Of a stretch of DNA of 64,000 nucleotides, positions 39,532 to 52,096 are shown in pieces (the stretch's first letter is position 1; each line of letters begins with the position of its first letter). The DNA lies in contig CALZFC010000007.1 in assembly GCA_945643635.1 (NCBI GenBank), positions 1,432,501 through 1,496,500 on the forward strand, written 5' to 3'. A program made the position numbers and the translations under genes. The notes below the pieces were generated by a model, which worked only from the letters and a program-made list of their open reading frames with translations, was not told the DNA's origin and made no database searches. The stretch is from Allodiplogaster sudhausi. Lineage: Eukaryota; Nematoda; Chromadorea; Rhabditida; Diplogasteridae.

Positions 39532-42160
39532 ATGGCGACCATCGATGTAACGGAGATCATAAACGCTACTCCAGCCGTAAGTTTATGTGATTGTTGTTGT
39601 TTTCCTCATTTTGCATAGCATTGGAGTTGTTAACTTGATGGTTGGTTGAAGCCATCATCAAAGCGACCGAGGCTATTGGAAGATGTTCCCTCTAACAACT
39701 CGGCGCCATCCGATCCTTCTTCCCTCTTGGCTGCTCTTGAAAGCGGCGGAGATGCTGTCGAATTGGATGAAACACAACTGAAACGTCTGGTTGCTCAGGC
39801 ATGTTTCGCTTTCTATGCTGTGGCTTTTTTGAGAAGTGTCAGATGATTACGTTTCAGCTGGAGAAAAAGTCGTTGAAAAATCGCGAAATGAGGATTAAAC
39901 ACGCCGATGATCCGCAGAAATTTATGGAATCGGAAGTAGATCTAAACGTCGCCATTCAGGTAATCAATGCTGAAGACCTACCTTCTGGGTTCTAAACAGT
40001 TTTCTTGGTAGGAGCTGACATCCATAGCAGCCCAGCCTGAGCTCTTCTCTCTCTTCATTTCGTTGCGTGGCCCTCAGATGCTCGTGACTCTTCTTGCACA
40101 CGAGAACACTGACATTGTCGCTGCTGTTCTCAATCTGGTCAAGGTTATTGGCTTCACATTATTGCCCAATTTGTTAAAGCTCGTTGTTTAAGCTTTTGCG
40201 TATTTTAAACACTTTTTAATAAGTGCTATCAATGATGTCATTAATATACCAAGTTCTCATTTTTTCGTTGATCGAAGAAGCTGTTGAATTGTAGGAATTG
40301 TTGGAAGATGACGGAGAGAGTGGAGAGAACGAAGAAGTGGGAGAGGTGGCGGACGCGTTCATCGAGTCGAACTGCGTGGACTGCATGGTCTCCGCCCTCT
40401 CTCGACTAGACGAGAGCATTAACGACGATGCCGAGGCTGCACACAATGCTCTTGCTGTTATCGAAGCCGTAGGTTGCTGTCATTATTTCTTTCCTTTTGT
40501 TGCAGAGAGGGAGAGAGAAGCAAGTAACTAAAAGTAAGCTACAGCTACAAAAATGAAGTCATCAAATGCTTCGTCCGCTTCATAGGCTGAAGTGGTTAAT
40601 GTATATATTATGGGATATATTCCGTTTAAAATATATCTTATGAATCCTCATATTCTGCATATTGCCCAGTTGCTCGAACTGCGGCCGGAGTTGGTGGAAT
40701 CGGAGTCGGTGTCGTCGTCGCTCTTCCAGTGGCTGCTCAAGCGAGCTTGCCAGCGTGGCCCCTTCGACGCCAACAAGTTGTATGCCTCCGAAATCCTCGC
40801 TCTCGTTCTGCAGCAGACTGACTCGGCTAAGAAAAGACTCAGCGATAAGGTCGACGGCATTGATCTTCTGCTCAGGGTCAGCTGTTTTTCTTCATTTTCT
40901 TACATTTACGAATTCGTCTTAGATATAATATTTATTACTATTTTCTACTGCCTTCAGGCTCTGGCAACATACAAGAAACATGATCCGCAGCCTGGAGATG
41001 AGCGAGAGTTCATGGAGAACGTTTTCGATGCTCTCTGCGCTGCTCTGATGATGCCGGAGAACCGCAGCAAGTTCCTAGAGGGAGAAGGCCTTCAACTCAT
41101 GAATCTCATGCTCAAGTCATCCAAGCTCTCCCGGCAGAGTGCCCTCAAGGTCCTCGACCACGCCACGAGTGGACCCGAAGGAGCTGAGAACTGCGCCAAG
41201 TTCATCGAGATTCTAGGTTTCGGATATTTAGGCTTTCCTTAAATCCTTGGTAATGGCGTCCTACTGAATTTAGGGCTACGCACCATCTTCCCACTCTTCA
41301 TGAGAACTCCTGCTAAGGCAAAAAGGAAGGATTCGACTCCAGATGAACACGAGGAACACGTTTGTGCTGTTAGTGGCATTAATTTAGTCTGAACAGAACC
41401 ACCGTGGAAAGGAAAGAACTAGCAAGGGAAACATAGAGCCATAAGGAGTTTTCTTGCAGATCCTGGCATCTCTAATGAGATCGTGTGATGACAACGCGCG
41501 TCTTAGAGTTATGCAGAAGTTTGTGGAGCACGAGCATGAAAAGGTTGGATACCTTTAGTGCAGTTAAATAGTCGTTTTTTCTTTTGAATTAAAAAATTTC
41601 TGCTCCGTAATTCTCCTCAGCTTTGAAGGTGGATCGAGGAGTTGAATTGCTCATGAAGTATAGGGAGAAGGTCGAAAAGTTTGAGAAGAAACGAAAGAGG
41701 AAAGAGATAGAAGACGACGTGGAGGAGGATCCCACAGCGGTTAGTTGTGGATGTGAGTGTCTGCTTGAAACTTGCTGAGATCTTCATTGTAGTTGTATCT
41801 GGACCGCCTCGATGTCGGACTCTACACTCTACAGAACGTTGCTGTTCTCTTGGCCGAGGTCTGCGCACACACCAACTCGGCCAGACTCAGGGCACTCAAA
41901 CTCTTCAAACTCAAGACCGGGGAACAACGACTTACCAAACATCTCGTCCCGGTGTGTTCTGGCATTTTAATCTATTAAAAAAATATTTTAATATTATTAA
42001 CAACATTGTTGCATAAGTGATGCGGATTCTTTTGCAGATTCTGACTGAATACCAAGAGAACCTAGGAGATGATGCTGACAAGGAACGTAATCGAATGGAT
42101 CTTCTCATTGCCAAGTTGACAGCCGCGGAGAAGGCGGATGCTCTTGCGAGTTCTTCTTGA
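39532..42160 (+). CDS. CTNNBL1: Beta-catenin-like protein 1 (spliceosome Prp19/CDC5L-associated armadillo protein)
   Basis: CTNNBL1 is a nuclear armadillo-repeat protein of the Prp19-CDC5L splicing complex. Twelve exons: 39532-39576, 39652-39798, 39858-39959, 40012-40143, 40295-40468, 40670-40876, 40958-41216, 41274-41368, 41460-41543, 41629-41739, 41793-41951 and 42038-42160 (stop TGA), 545 residues (human 563). Recognised blocks: KRPRLLEDV near the N-terminus (basic, NLS-like), DDPQKFMESEVDLN, FDANKLYASEILALVLQQ, FLEGEGLQLMNLML, ALKVLDHATSGPEGAENC, GLRTIFPLFM and HEEHVCAILASLMR. The region after EKVDRG is shorter than in human. The second intron starts with GC (39799-39800). Only 229 bases separate the stop from the DDX1 start. 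Confidence 0.95.
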
Positions 42161-42389
42161 TTTCTTTGTCTCTTCTCGATTCTTATTGGATGTGAATGTG
42201 ATTCCGTTCGAACGAGTTACACACCACTATTTTCTGTATAAACAAAGAAGAATAGAGTCTGCTGCCTTTGCGGCCTTCGATTGCTCGGAAATGCAGGGAG
42301 TATTTGAACAGTCGTAAATATTGACGGCTGGAAGAGAAAATAAGTCTTCTCCTGCAACGTGAATAGAAGGAGAGAGTGAAGTGAACGAG

Positions 42390-45300
42390 ATGTCAGCGTT
42401 CGAAGAGCTCGGCCTGCTTCCTCAGCTGGGAGAAGCCGTCTCTCAACTCAATTGGGAGTCAGTTGTATAGGGCTCTTGGCGGAACGAGATCTGTTCATTT
42501 AGACTTCCTACCGCTATTCAATGCGATGCAATACCGGCCATTCTCGGTGGTGGAGACGTTCTTATTGTTAGTTTTTAACTACTCTGCTTCTAAAGAATGA
42601 CTAAGGGATAATTTGAATGTCTCTATTTGAAGTGCAGTTCTTTGTACAATATGTAATGTTAGTCTTGACTTGAAGGCGGCAGAGACTGGAAGTGGCAAGA
42701 CGGGTGCATTCTCTCTGCCCGTGGCCCAGATTATGTTCGAGGAGAGGAGGGAAATGCTCAACCCCTCTTCCTCCAAGCAGCCGTCATCACAAGAGAAGAG
42801 TTGGCGGTTGAATCCAAGGGACAGAGATGCCGGTCTGGCGATTGACGAGGTCGGCCTTTGCTGTGAGAGCCGAGCGCCCAAGTTGTGGCATGGAGCGAGG
42901 GCTACGGCTGCGGTCCACTCTGCGGGTTAGAAGACGAAAGAGGAGAGAGAAAGAGAGAGGGGGGAGATATTCAACCACTTTCAGGAAAGCACTACTACGA
43001 AGTGACCATCGTCAAGGATGGCCTCTGCCGTGTCGGCTGGTCCACTGCGGACGCAACTCTTAATCTTGGTTGGCTGCCTATCATTTGATATAGTTGAAAT
43101 GGTTTGCTTCTAAAGAACTTCTGTCGTTTGTCAAGGAACGGATGGAAACAGCTACGGATTTGGTGGAACTGGAAAGAAGAGCCACAACAAGCGATTCGAA
43201 GACTACGGCGAGTCCTTCACGACGGGAGATGTTCTCGGATGTTGTCTTGACATTGACAGCCTCTCCATCTCGTATGTTGCGGTTCATCTTTTGCGTCAGC
43301 GATTTTTGTCTTGAGTAGATAGCGGAATGAATGCTAATATCAGCTGGAGCAAAAACGGCAAGCAGTTCCCAGAGGCCTTTCGTCTTCCTTGCGATGTTGT
43401 CTCTGCTGTTGGCGCTCTCTTTCCGGCTGTTCTCCTTCAAACTTTCGCTCTTCAAATTAATTTTGGCAACGAACCCTTCAAGCATCTTCCTCGAGTAAGT
43501 GTTCTAAATTTTTATCATTTTTTTTCTGGCTGAGTGTTTTGACTAAGTCTATTTTTTGTGAAGGGTTTCTCGGGTGTTTCTTCATGCTCCGCTAGCAATC
43601 TTCTGTGGAAGACGGAGGCACCAACGAGCCGAGTGAGCAAACCGAGCATCAAGACTCCTTTTCATCCTCGAACCCACTCTCGAACTCGTCGAGCAGACTT
43701 TCAACAATCTCTCTCTCTTCTGCTCCAAGCACAAGGATCCAGCCATCAAGTCAGCCCAGTTTGGAGATCTATCTTCCTTTGATGGTCGCCATCTCATGCT
43801 CTTTTCTTTTTGAGCTACGGAAATAATACAGCAGCAATATGTCGGAAGGTATTGGTGGGGTAATACATGTTCTATAATTTGAGATGTGTTAGCGTGGTTG
43901 GCGGCGGAGACACTCGGAGGCTGATGCAGGAGATGGAGGGAGGAGTGGAAGCAGTGGTCGGCACCCCTTCCAGGGTCTGCGACATGGTAGAGAGCGGCGC
44001 CGTCCCGGTCGATTCTCTGCGATTCTTCGTCCTCGATGAAGCGGTCTGTCACTTCTGGCTCTCTCTCTCTCTCTCTCTCTCTCTGCTTTCTTTATTTTTC
44101 TTTCCATCGTTCTTTTCTTTCCGAATTACTCTCAATTTATTTGTTTAGATATCTCTGACTCCTCCAGATGACAAAGGCAGTTCTTGCTTTAGGACCAAAT
44201 CTTGTCGCAGCAGAACCTGCAAGGTGCAAGGCAACTCGAGCGACTTCTAGCCAAAATCCCTCGAGTCACTTCATCGGGAGCGAGACTTCAGCTTATTGTC
44301 TGCTCTGCTACACTTCACAACCAGAATATATCACGATTCGCGGTTAGTGAGAGAGATAGAGAGACGGAGAGAGTGAGTGAGAGAGAGAGATAGAGAGAGG
44401 AATGAATATGCCCTTTGATGGCAGGATCGTTACATGCACTTCCCGGCCTGGATCGACCTGAAGGGAATGGACAGCGTGAGTGAGAGTGTGCACCATGTGG
44501 TGTGTCCCGTGGATCCTGCCAATGACAAGAGTTGGATTCGCATCCTACATTCCGGAAACTCACTCCAGGTTTTTCTTCTTTCAGTCTTCTTTTTATCTCA
44601 TTCAATCTTTCTTGTATACATCACAATACTATCAACATATTTCTAGATTGTAATTAAGTAGTCGTTGTTAATTTGATCGAATGAGGTGTACTTCCAATCC
44701 TCGCTTTCGGGTGTTGCTAGAGTATATTTGTATATGTCTAGGATGACCTAGTGCACTCCACGGATAAGATCCACCCGGGGAGCGGAGAGGAGTGCACTCT
44801 TTCACTCGGAGCGAAGATCCTCAAGGGCAGCTACGTGCTCAGTGCCATCCAAGCACTCTCCATGCCACAGGCAATCATCTTCTGTCGCACTAAGAAGGAC
44901 TGCGATAACCTAGAAACTTATCTTCGAGCCAACCGCTCGTTTTATTCACTTTTTTTATTTAAAAAAATGAAGCGTTAATATGCTTCTAAAACTAGTTTGT
45001 CTAATATCGTTTATCAATGATTCCCTCTCATGTTGACTTTGCGGAATTGGTATGAAGAAGTGAATTTCCTTTAGGCCACAAGGCGGTTTGTCTGCACAGC
45101 GACCGCAGTCCGGAAGACCGCAAGGCTGCTCTGGCTTCTTTCAAGGTCCTCTCTTATCTGTCCTCTCTCTTCGCTTGACTAACTTCTTGTCCGTGTTGAG
45201 AGTGGCTCGGTTCCCTTCCTGATCTGCACGGATGTCGCTGCTCGTGGACTGGATGTTCAAGGAGTTCCTTACGGTTCGTCTTACTTTTTACAGCCATTTA

Positions 45301-47006
45301 CAATGACACTTCTTTACAAAATATGGTTAAATACATTTCTTTGCAGTAATCAACGTAACATTGCCAGATGATAAGCTAATGTACATTCATCGGATTGGCC
45401 GAGTTGGAAGAGCGGACAGGTTTTTGCAAGCGTTTTCTTTTAAAGTTGTGGCACATTCTGCAAATGGTGTTAAAATACGATTGGCCAAATGTATGTGCAT
45501 ACAATCAGTGCTAAACCAATGATTTATTTATTCATACATCAGTTTAATGATGTGACAACATTCACAATGACTTGTGAGATGGTAAAACGTTCCATTGCAG
45601 AACAATAATAATAATGATAATAATGCATAATAATAGAAAGGGGGGATAAGGGATGATGTGTTGACATTCCTCAAGCTGATGTGATGAAGATGAATGATTG
45701 CTTGTAGGATGGGTCTGTCGATCTCTCTGGTCTCTTCCCACCGCGAGAAGGTCTGGTATCATTCGTGCCCGTCACGAGGTCTTCGCTGCGATGATCGCAG
45801 AGACAAGTCCAAGGGCGGATGTACTATTTGGTACAATGAGCAGCAGGTAGGAAATCTCTTTTTTGAGTTCAGTTTTTGAGCCATTGCTATTTTTGTATCT
45901 TTGTACAGTCCCGCCCAACATTTCAGGTACATAAATTAATTAGATTAATTTAAGTAATTTCAATTGGAATTTGAGCTATATTAGGCACTTTTACGCAGTT
46001 TCTTGTGTTTGTTATAGTGGTTTTTGACATGCTGAACAAGTACACACAGTCAGATTTTAAAAAGAATGTCAAATGACCGTTTAAAAACGAATTTGGAACA
46101 TTTAGGAGGGTCATGACCGTCTTTTCGTTGCTGTCGATCTTGTGTTATCGAAGTCACCTAAAACACGGCCATGGTCCTCCTAAATCCGGCCGAATTCGTT
46201 TTTAAACGGTCATTTCAGATTCTTTTTAAAATCTGACTGTATGTACTTGTTTAGCATGTCACAAGCCACCCTAACAAACACAAGAAACTGCGTAACAGTG
46301 CCTAAAACAGTGTAATCAAATTCCAATTGAAATTATTGAAATTAATCTAATTAATCTAATTAATTTATGTACCTGAAATGTTGGGCGGGACTGTATCTCC
46401 GTCTCATTTGTCCCAATGGCCTCACGGATTTTTATTTTCCCTCTCACTCTAGCTTCTCGCTGATGTCGAGGAGCATCTGGGATGCACAATCGCAGTTGTC
46501 GACTCGGATTTCCGCATCCCGACTGATGAGCTCGATGGACGAGTGGTTTATGGCAGCCGAAGAGTCCAAGGTGAGCTGCTAGAGAGAGGAGAGAGAGAGA
46601 GAGAGAGGAAGGGAGAGAGAGAGGGGCTTAGGGTGCGAGAGAAAGAGAGAGAGTGACTGCAAAGGGGAGAGTTTGTAAGATTAAGACAGAAGGGTATAGA
46701 CAACTGGCGTGAGAGGATCTTACGAAGCGAAGACAGGCTTGAGAACTATCCGTACGCGATTGGAATAGCAAAGCGTGAGAAAGTCGACTAGAGATTCAGG
46801 GAGAAATCGGGAAAGAAAGAAAGATGCTTGGAGTTGGAGGTGTAAGAAAGGGAGAAACCAAAGATGAATGCCAGAAATGAGCATGTGTTGCAGCGAAAGG
46901 CTTCGAAGGACTGGCCTCTCGTCTGTCCACGGCGGTCTCCCAGCTGGCCGATCTGGAGAGAGCCCTGCAGACTTCGTACTGGGCACTGGCCAGACCCGCT
47001 GCCTAG
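42390..47006 (+). CDS. DDX1: DEAD-box RNA helicase DDX1 with SPRY insertion
   Basis: DDX1 acts in tRNA ligase and RNA 3'-processing complexes. About 17 exons: 42390-42457, 42503-42566, 42676-42925, 42985-43068, 43136-43271, 43344-43494, 43564-43749, 43893-44043, 44193-44342, 44425-44568, 44742-44973, 45075-45145, 45201-45273, 45347-45419, 45709-45846, 46453-46570 and 46894-47006 (stop TAG). Motif I ([13 protein letters not shown]) is followed by the SPRY insert ([40 protein letters not shown]), the DDX1 hallmark. Then come [14 protein letters not shown] split by an intron, [26 protein letters not shown] and [11 protein letters not shown]. Exon 7 does not keep one frame: the [11 protein letters not shown] block is in a different frame from its beginning, so an indel or unseen splice lies within 43564-43690. 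Motif Ia has Leu where human has the Arg of PSREL. Confidence 0.9.
45906..46393. mobile_element. Palindromic MITE with TA target site, in a late DDX1 intron
   Basis: Terminal inverted repeats start CAGTCCCGCCCAACATTTCA, and the similarity of the two arms extends through most of the 488 bases (for example ACGAATT near 46088 mirrored at 46193). The element is bounded by TA on both sides (45904-45905 and 46394-46395), as in Tc1/mariner-type insertions. It has no coding capacity. It lies in the intron between DDX1 exons 45709-45846 and 46453-46570, and ends about 58 bases before the acceptor. Confidence 0.8.
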
Positions 47007-47283
47007 AGAGGCGGCGCCATCTTTTCCACATCCCCAGCTTTGGACTAGTCACAATTATCTCGCGTCGTTAAATAGTTATTTATTTGTTATTTCGTTGCCT
47101 TGTTCTTACATTGTAACTTTCTATAATTAGATGTTATAGTTATGGCTGTCACGTGTCCTTTATTTTTATTATCAGAAAAAAAATAAAAGTATCATCCTGG
47201 ATCTGTGCTGTTGCGAAAAACACCACCACCCCACCATTCATTCCAATCTTTCTCTTTCTCTTTACCTCAATCTCTTTTACCCG

Positions 47284-47353
<70 letters not shown>

Positions 47354-48233
47354 CCCTTCTGATCTCCTCATAAACATCTCTCTGAAACTGCCGATTGCTG
47401 CCAACTATCCCGAAAGCAGCTGTTTGATGGCTGGAGAATTCCATCTCACTGCTCTGTGCCGAGTCTGCAGCCGGCTGACTCGGCTGGTCTTTCGCTCCCG
47501 GTTTCTCTTGCCCCCTTCCCTAACGTTCTCTCCCGCCTCTCTCTCTCTCCCTCTCTCTCTCTCTATGTCTTTATCTCCCTCTTTACCGCTCCCTGTCTCG
47601 CTCTCTTTCTTTGCTTCCTTCCTCTCGCTCGCTGTTTTTTCTCCTCTCTCTACCTCTCTTTCTCTACGCGCCTTCAAGTCGTGCCACTGGTGGTTTATCT
47701 TCGTCTGCCCACGCGGAGGTCTGATGGGAGTTCCGTCTTCGTCCATATGGAATGTGCTTGTGTCCGTAAGAGTGAGCAAGAAAGGGCGAATAAGGAAGAG
47801 AGAGAGAGAGAAGGCTGTTCGGCTGTGCCTTTTATCCCTTGGGGGTAATCGTAAGCAGCCGTGTACTCTTCGGCAGTTGCGCGATTTCAGAAGGCTTCAC
47901 CTCACTTCCTCATTCAAATGCTGCTTTGCACTCCTTTTCCGGCTATTTCACTATGCTGTTTTCATTCCCCTCTCCATCTCTAAATCTCTCTCTCCTCTCT
48001 CTCTATGTCCCTCTCTATAACTTTCTCTCTCGCTACTCGCTCTCTATGCGGTTCTCCCTTTTTCTATCTCCCAAATCTCGGCCACTTCCCATGGACTTTT
48101 TTTTTTCTCCGAGTACTTTTTCCTCATCTTTGAATACTGCGAACTTTGCGCTCTGTGGTCGTTCGAGAGAGTTGTAGAGATGTGTACTCTAGTGGTCGAA
48201 CTCTGCTGAGATGCCTTGTAGGTTGCAGACTCC
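47007..48233. repeat. CT-rich intergenic region
   Basis: A CT run at 47288-47355 and pyrimidine-rich DNA at 47520-47660 and 47975-48075. The 271-codon open frame here is Ser/Leu simple sequence. No gene recognised. Confidence 0.55.
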
Positions 48234-49129
48234 ATGGATTACCGCAAGTGGCAGTTCTGCTGCTGTTCTATTGGTAATGGCGTGCGAATCATCGCCATCT
48301 TTGAGGTTTGAGAACAACGATGGCAGAAGAATCAAGAGAGGGAAGAAGGAGAAAGTGGAGAGAGAGAGTGAGAGATAGAGAGAACTGTAACGACGAGCGG
48401 TCGTTAGAAAATTAATTAAAAATCGGCGATAACCTCCCCTTTAGAAAAGGGTATCGCCACCCTTAAACCCGCGCACTCGCGCCAGGAATTAAGGGTACCT
48501 CCGGAGATTGAGGGGGAGGGGTGCTATGTTACTTGGGGGGGGGGGGGCCAGTAAATTTTTTTTTCCTTTTCGCTCAAATCGTGCACAGGGGGGTTCTCGA
48601 GCATGGGGAACACGAATATCACGTTTGTTTTGTACTCCTATGCGTATAAAAAAAGTTACCGTACATTAGAGGTGTTAGGTAGATCATGTATGTTATACAT
48701 GTTGTCTGATCTTTTGACTCTGTGAGTCAGTGTGTTGGTAGATAGCAATTCGTGTTGCCTCTCCCTCATAACCGATGGCGTAGATCATCCCGGCAGAGGC
48801 CACTCACTATCTAAGTTACTCATTGCTCTACCACCCATCCCTCGCTAGTAAGAGGTATATAAGCGCCCCGGAAGTGGGACCCGTTCAGTTATTCCGTTTT
48901 TACGGCAAATATGAATGCCCAAGCGCATATGCTCTCCCTCCGCGACTTTAATCTCTTCTCGTCATCGCGTTCATGTCGAGCGCTGACTTCGACACCTTCA
49001 TAGCGGAAAGGGCACTTCTTTGGACGAACAGGCCCTGCCCAATTTGTGGCGGGCCGAGGAGTATCACCCCGAGGGATCCCAATGCTCTTCGGTGTGGTGA
49101 AAGGGTTGAAGAAGTTTGTTAGCGAACAG

Positions 49130-49170
<41 letters not shown>

Positions 49171-51022
49171 CAGGTTGAGTACTACACACTGAATCCGGTT
49201 CGTCGCATGGGGGCTCCGGGCACGGTAGTGCAGCTTGACGAAACATGTGTCGTCCGTCGCAAGTTTAACCAGGGGCGCCTTGTCCGCAAGGATTGGCTGG
49301 TCGGAGGCATCCAAGAAGGCACTCGCATGGCCTTCTTTGAGATCACAGGCCGACGCAACGCGGCCACCCTTCAGGCGATCATTCAGAGACACGTTGCCCC
49401 CGGTGGGATTCTCCTCACGGACCAATGGGCTGGTTATGCCAACCTTGGCAATCTCGGATACACCCACCGCACGGTGAACCACAGTGTCAATTTTGTAATT
49501 AGAAGCAATGCGTTTTATGTGTTAATGGAAGCATGTTGTAAATATATTTATGTCGTTGTCACTCTTGTCCGGCATGGTCATGGTCTTAACGCGCAAAACA
49601 CAGTGCAAACACGTGAGAGGCTTTTACTAGTTAAGTACTTTGTTAAACTGCATGCAAGCGCAAAACAAACGTGATATTCGTGTTCCCCATGCTCGAGAAC
49701 CCCCCTGTGCACGATTTGAGCGAAAAGGAAAAAAAAGTATACTGGCCCCCCCCCCAAGTAACATAGCACCGAGGGAGGTCTTCGCTCACGCGGCTACTCC
49801 GGCCAGGCACTCGCCCCAGGCCGGAGTCTTATGCGCACCCGCGCTACACAATAAACAACAGGAAACAACTGAAGAGCGGCTCGCTCTTCAGATAAGGAAC
49901 CGTCTAGGTCTCAGCGGTTCGTACGCCGAGTGGAGACTGACGAGGACAACGACGAGGAGCGACTTCTTTATCAGCAATAACAAGGGAGCTCAAGGCTCCG
50001 ACAGCAAAAAGACGAGCAGCCGGAGCTTAAGGCTCCTCCGGGCAAGAAAAACAAGGAGGGGCGGGAGGGCAGACCGACACGCGGCCTTGCTGGCCGCTCC
50101 TTATATACTGCCGCCAATCGGGCGGGAAAAGATAGGCGACAAACTACAAAATGAGCGTCTGTCATCATTCAAATAATTATTGTTTGGGTTATGGTATGAA
50201 GTGAGAGAGATGGGATCATGCCTAAAACACGGCCTATGTAGAGAGTGTGGGGTGCAGCCACACTACAGAACGAGAGAGAGAGAGAGTGGGGGAGAGAGAC
50301 CGAAGAGATAGAGAGAGTGGGAGAGAGAGAAGAGAGAGAGGCAGATCGAGAGAGGGAGAATTGAGCAAAAAGAGTATTAGATTGAATATAGCTAAAATAA
50401 GGAGTGGATGGCCTGCAGGCCCTGGTGTGCGTGGTGGCGGGGGTGGTGCTGGTGGCCGGGCCGGGCATGGTCAGCTGGGCTGCTCATCTACTGCTTGCTG
50501 CGGCCGTCATCCACTTCTCCGCCGCTCTCTTCCTCTTCCTCGGCGTCTCCCTCTCTCAGCCCAAACTCCTCATTCCCTCGCTGCTTCTCCGTGCCGCGGC
50601 ACTTTTTATTGTTCAGGTAAAGAAAATGCATTATTGTTGGCTGTGAGAGTATGAAGGAATGGAATAATGCTAACAGCTCCAGTAACCCTCGACAGGGCTG
50701 CGGTCTGTCTGCCGTCTTCTCGGCCGGAGACAACCCGACCGACTCCGCACTCGTGCTCGTGGCTGCTGTCTTCGCTCTTCTTCTCTTCGCTCTCCTCTCC
50801 ATCTACTTCTTCTATCTCTCCATTCACTGCATTCGCTATCTCAAGCAGCTGAAGAAGCTGACCGAGAGACGTTCTTCTTACATCGAAGCGGCAATAATGG
50901 GTAAGTATTACTCCAACAACTTTCAAATATCTATTTGTATTCTTATCTCTTCTTCTTATCCTTAATACAAATCTTTTTATTTCTTCTAAATTTGTCTTTT
51001 TATGCCCTAAGGGCATCCATGA
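48234..51022 (+). CDS. Small multi-pass membrane protein, LAPTM-like; first exon join uncertain
   Basis: Probable exons: 48234-48305, 50402 (or 50405)-50616, 50696-50900 and 51012-51022 (stop TGA). The first reads MDYRKWQFCCCSIGNGVRII, a Cys-rich start followed by a hydrophobic stretch as in LAPTM4/5 and related tetraspan families. The second and third encode several membrane segments (LQALVCVVAGVVLVAGPG, LLLAAAVIHFSAALFLFLG, ALVLVAAVFALLLFALLSIY), followed by YLKQLKKLTERR. Phases agree for the last three exons. The join between exons 1 and 2 is off by two bases with the obvious donor at 48306, so either another donor is used or exon 1 belongs elsewhere. Assignment to LAPTM is by general resemblance only. 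The first intron carries a Merlin element. Confidence 0.5.
48520..49769 (+). mobile_element. Merlin-type DNA transposon with ISXO2-like transposase remnant
   Basis: Terminal inverted repeats of about 110 bp: the left starts GGTGCTATGTTACTTGGGG at 48520, and the right ends with its complement at 49769. Both contain a G/C homopolymer and GTGCACGATTTGAGCG or its complement. Flanking 8-mers GGGGGAGG (48512-48519) and GAGGGAGG (49770-49777) match at 7 of 8 positions, which fits the 8-9 bp duplications of Merlin. The sequence outside (48385-48519 and 49778-50170), including a TATATA near 50103, looks like a different repeat into which Merlin inserted. Confidence 0.75.
48911..49495 (+). pseudogene. 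ISXO2-like (IS1595/Merlin) transposase, truncated
   Basis: The N-terminal part (LSLRDFNLFSS in one frame, then ADFDTFIAERALLWTNRPC in another) leads to a zinc-ribbon half (CPICGG and LRCG). A GA microsatellite at 49132-49167 interrupts the frame. The catalytic core resumes at 49207 with VVQLDETCVVRRKFN (first Asp), ITGRRNAATL and GGILLTDQWAGYANLG (second Asp). After HRTVNHSVNF the similarity ends, so the third catalytic position and the C-terminus are missing. Not expected to be active. Confidence 0.7.
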
Positions 51023-52096
51023 GTTGACTGAGAGCGTTCGAGTACATTTGCGTTGCCCTTTCTCGCGAAGATCGAGTTGCTTGTCTTTGATTGGGTTAAC
51101 TGGGAAACAAAAGATTGGAGATTCTATTTGTCGCCGCTGGCGTTCGCAGCTGCCGGCCGCTCTTCTTCTCACTTTTCTTGCCGCTTTTTGTTCAGCCATC
51201 TCAGCCTCTTTTGGCGGGTGGAGAGGAAAGACGCAATTTGATAAGTCTCACTGAGAGAGAGAGAGAGAGATGATCCGAGAACAAAAACAGAGCAAAGGAG
51301 AGGGAAATTGAAAAAATCAAAAGGAAAATAGGGAGAGCGAAAAGGAGATAGGAATTAAATGAATTGAAGAAAGAAAAAGGGAGCGATAGAAACAGAATGA
51401 GGGAATTGCGAATGAGTGAGGGCCAGAAATGAGATAGAGAAGAAGAGGGAGAGAAAGGGTGCGAATAAATAGCAATAAGAGGGAGAAGAAAATTGAGTGA
51501 GAGTAGCCATTAATAATTAGCTTCGACGTCATCAGCAAGTGTCAAGAGGGATAACTGTATAAATAGAGGGGAAGAAGAGAGGGAAGCCTTCCCATCCTCT
51601 ATGCTATATCGGGGGAGGCAGCGACCTTTGCCCATCCAGGATGCAGCGTTTATCTCATGATGGAGTATGAGGCTTCTCATCTTTCAGAGGAGATGCACTA
51701 CGAGAGTAGAAGAGCATCGAATGCAGAGGCTGCAGAGGGAATCGAGGCGCTGCAACCCACGGGGGTCTCCATCCAAGGGTCATAGATTCAGTCTGGTCTC
51801 TTCGTTGCTGGCAGGGACTCTCCTTTGTCCCCCCTCTTACGTCAATATCAATCTCCATGCACATATCAATTATGCCCGCGACGGCAAAACAAAGCTCCCT
51901 TTTAATAATTCAACAGTCCACTTGGAGATAACACCGAGCTTTCAAGGCCTCCCTAACCAACTAATATTACGGAAACCATTTTCGTGTAATCACGACCAAA
52001 CATGTTTATTCTTTTGTTTGTTATCACGTTTGGTTAAAAGCTTGACTAGAGGCCATTATGACTAGAAAGAGAATGGAATGTATGGGATGAGAAATG
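51023..52096. other. Intergenic region between the LAPTM-like gene and PIGV
   Basis: Purine-rich DNA at 51250-51500 and mixed sequence afterwards. An ORF at 51667-52065 has no recognisable domain or splice support. The two genes converge here. Confidence 0.45.

Noticed and set aside
43641..43661. A 21-base micro-intron in DDX1
   Set aside because: The donor-like and acceptor-like ends are present, but its length is a multiple of three and removing it still does not bring exon 7 into the required phase, so it does not explain the break.
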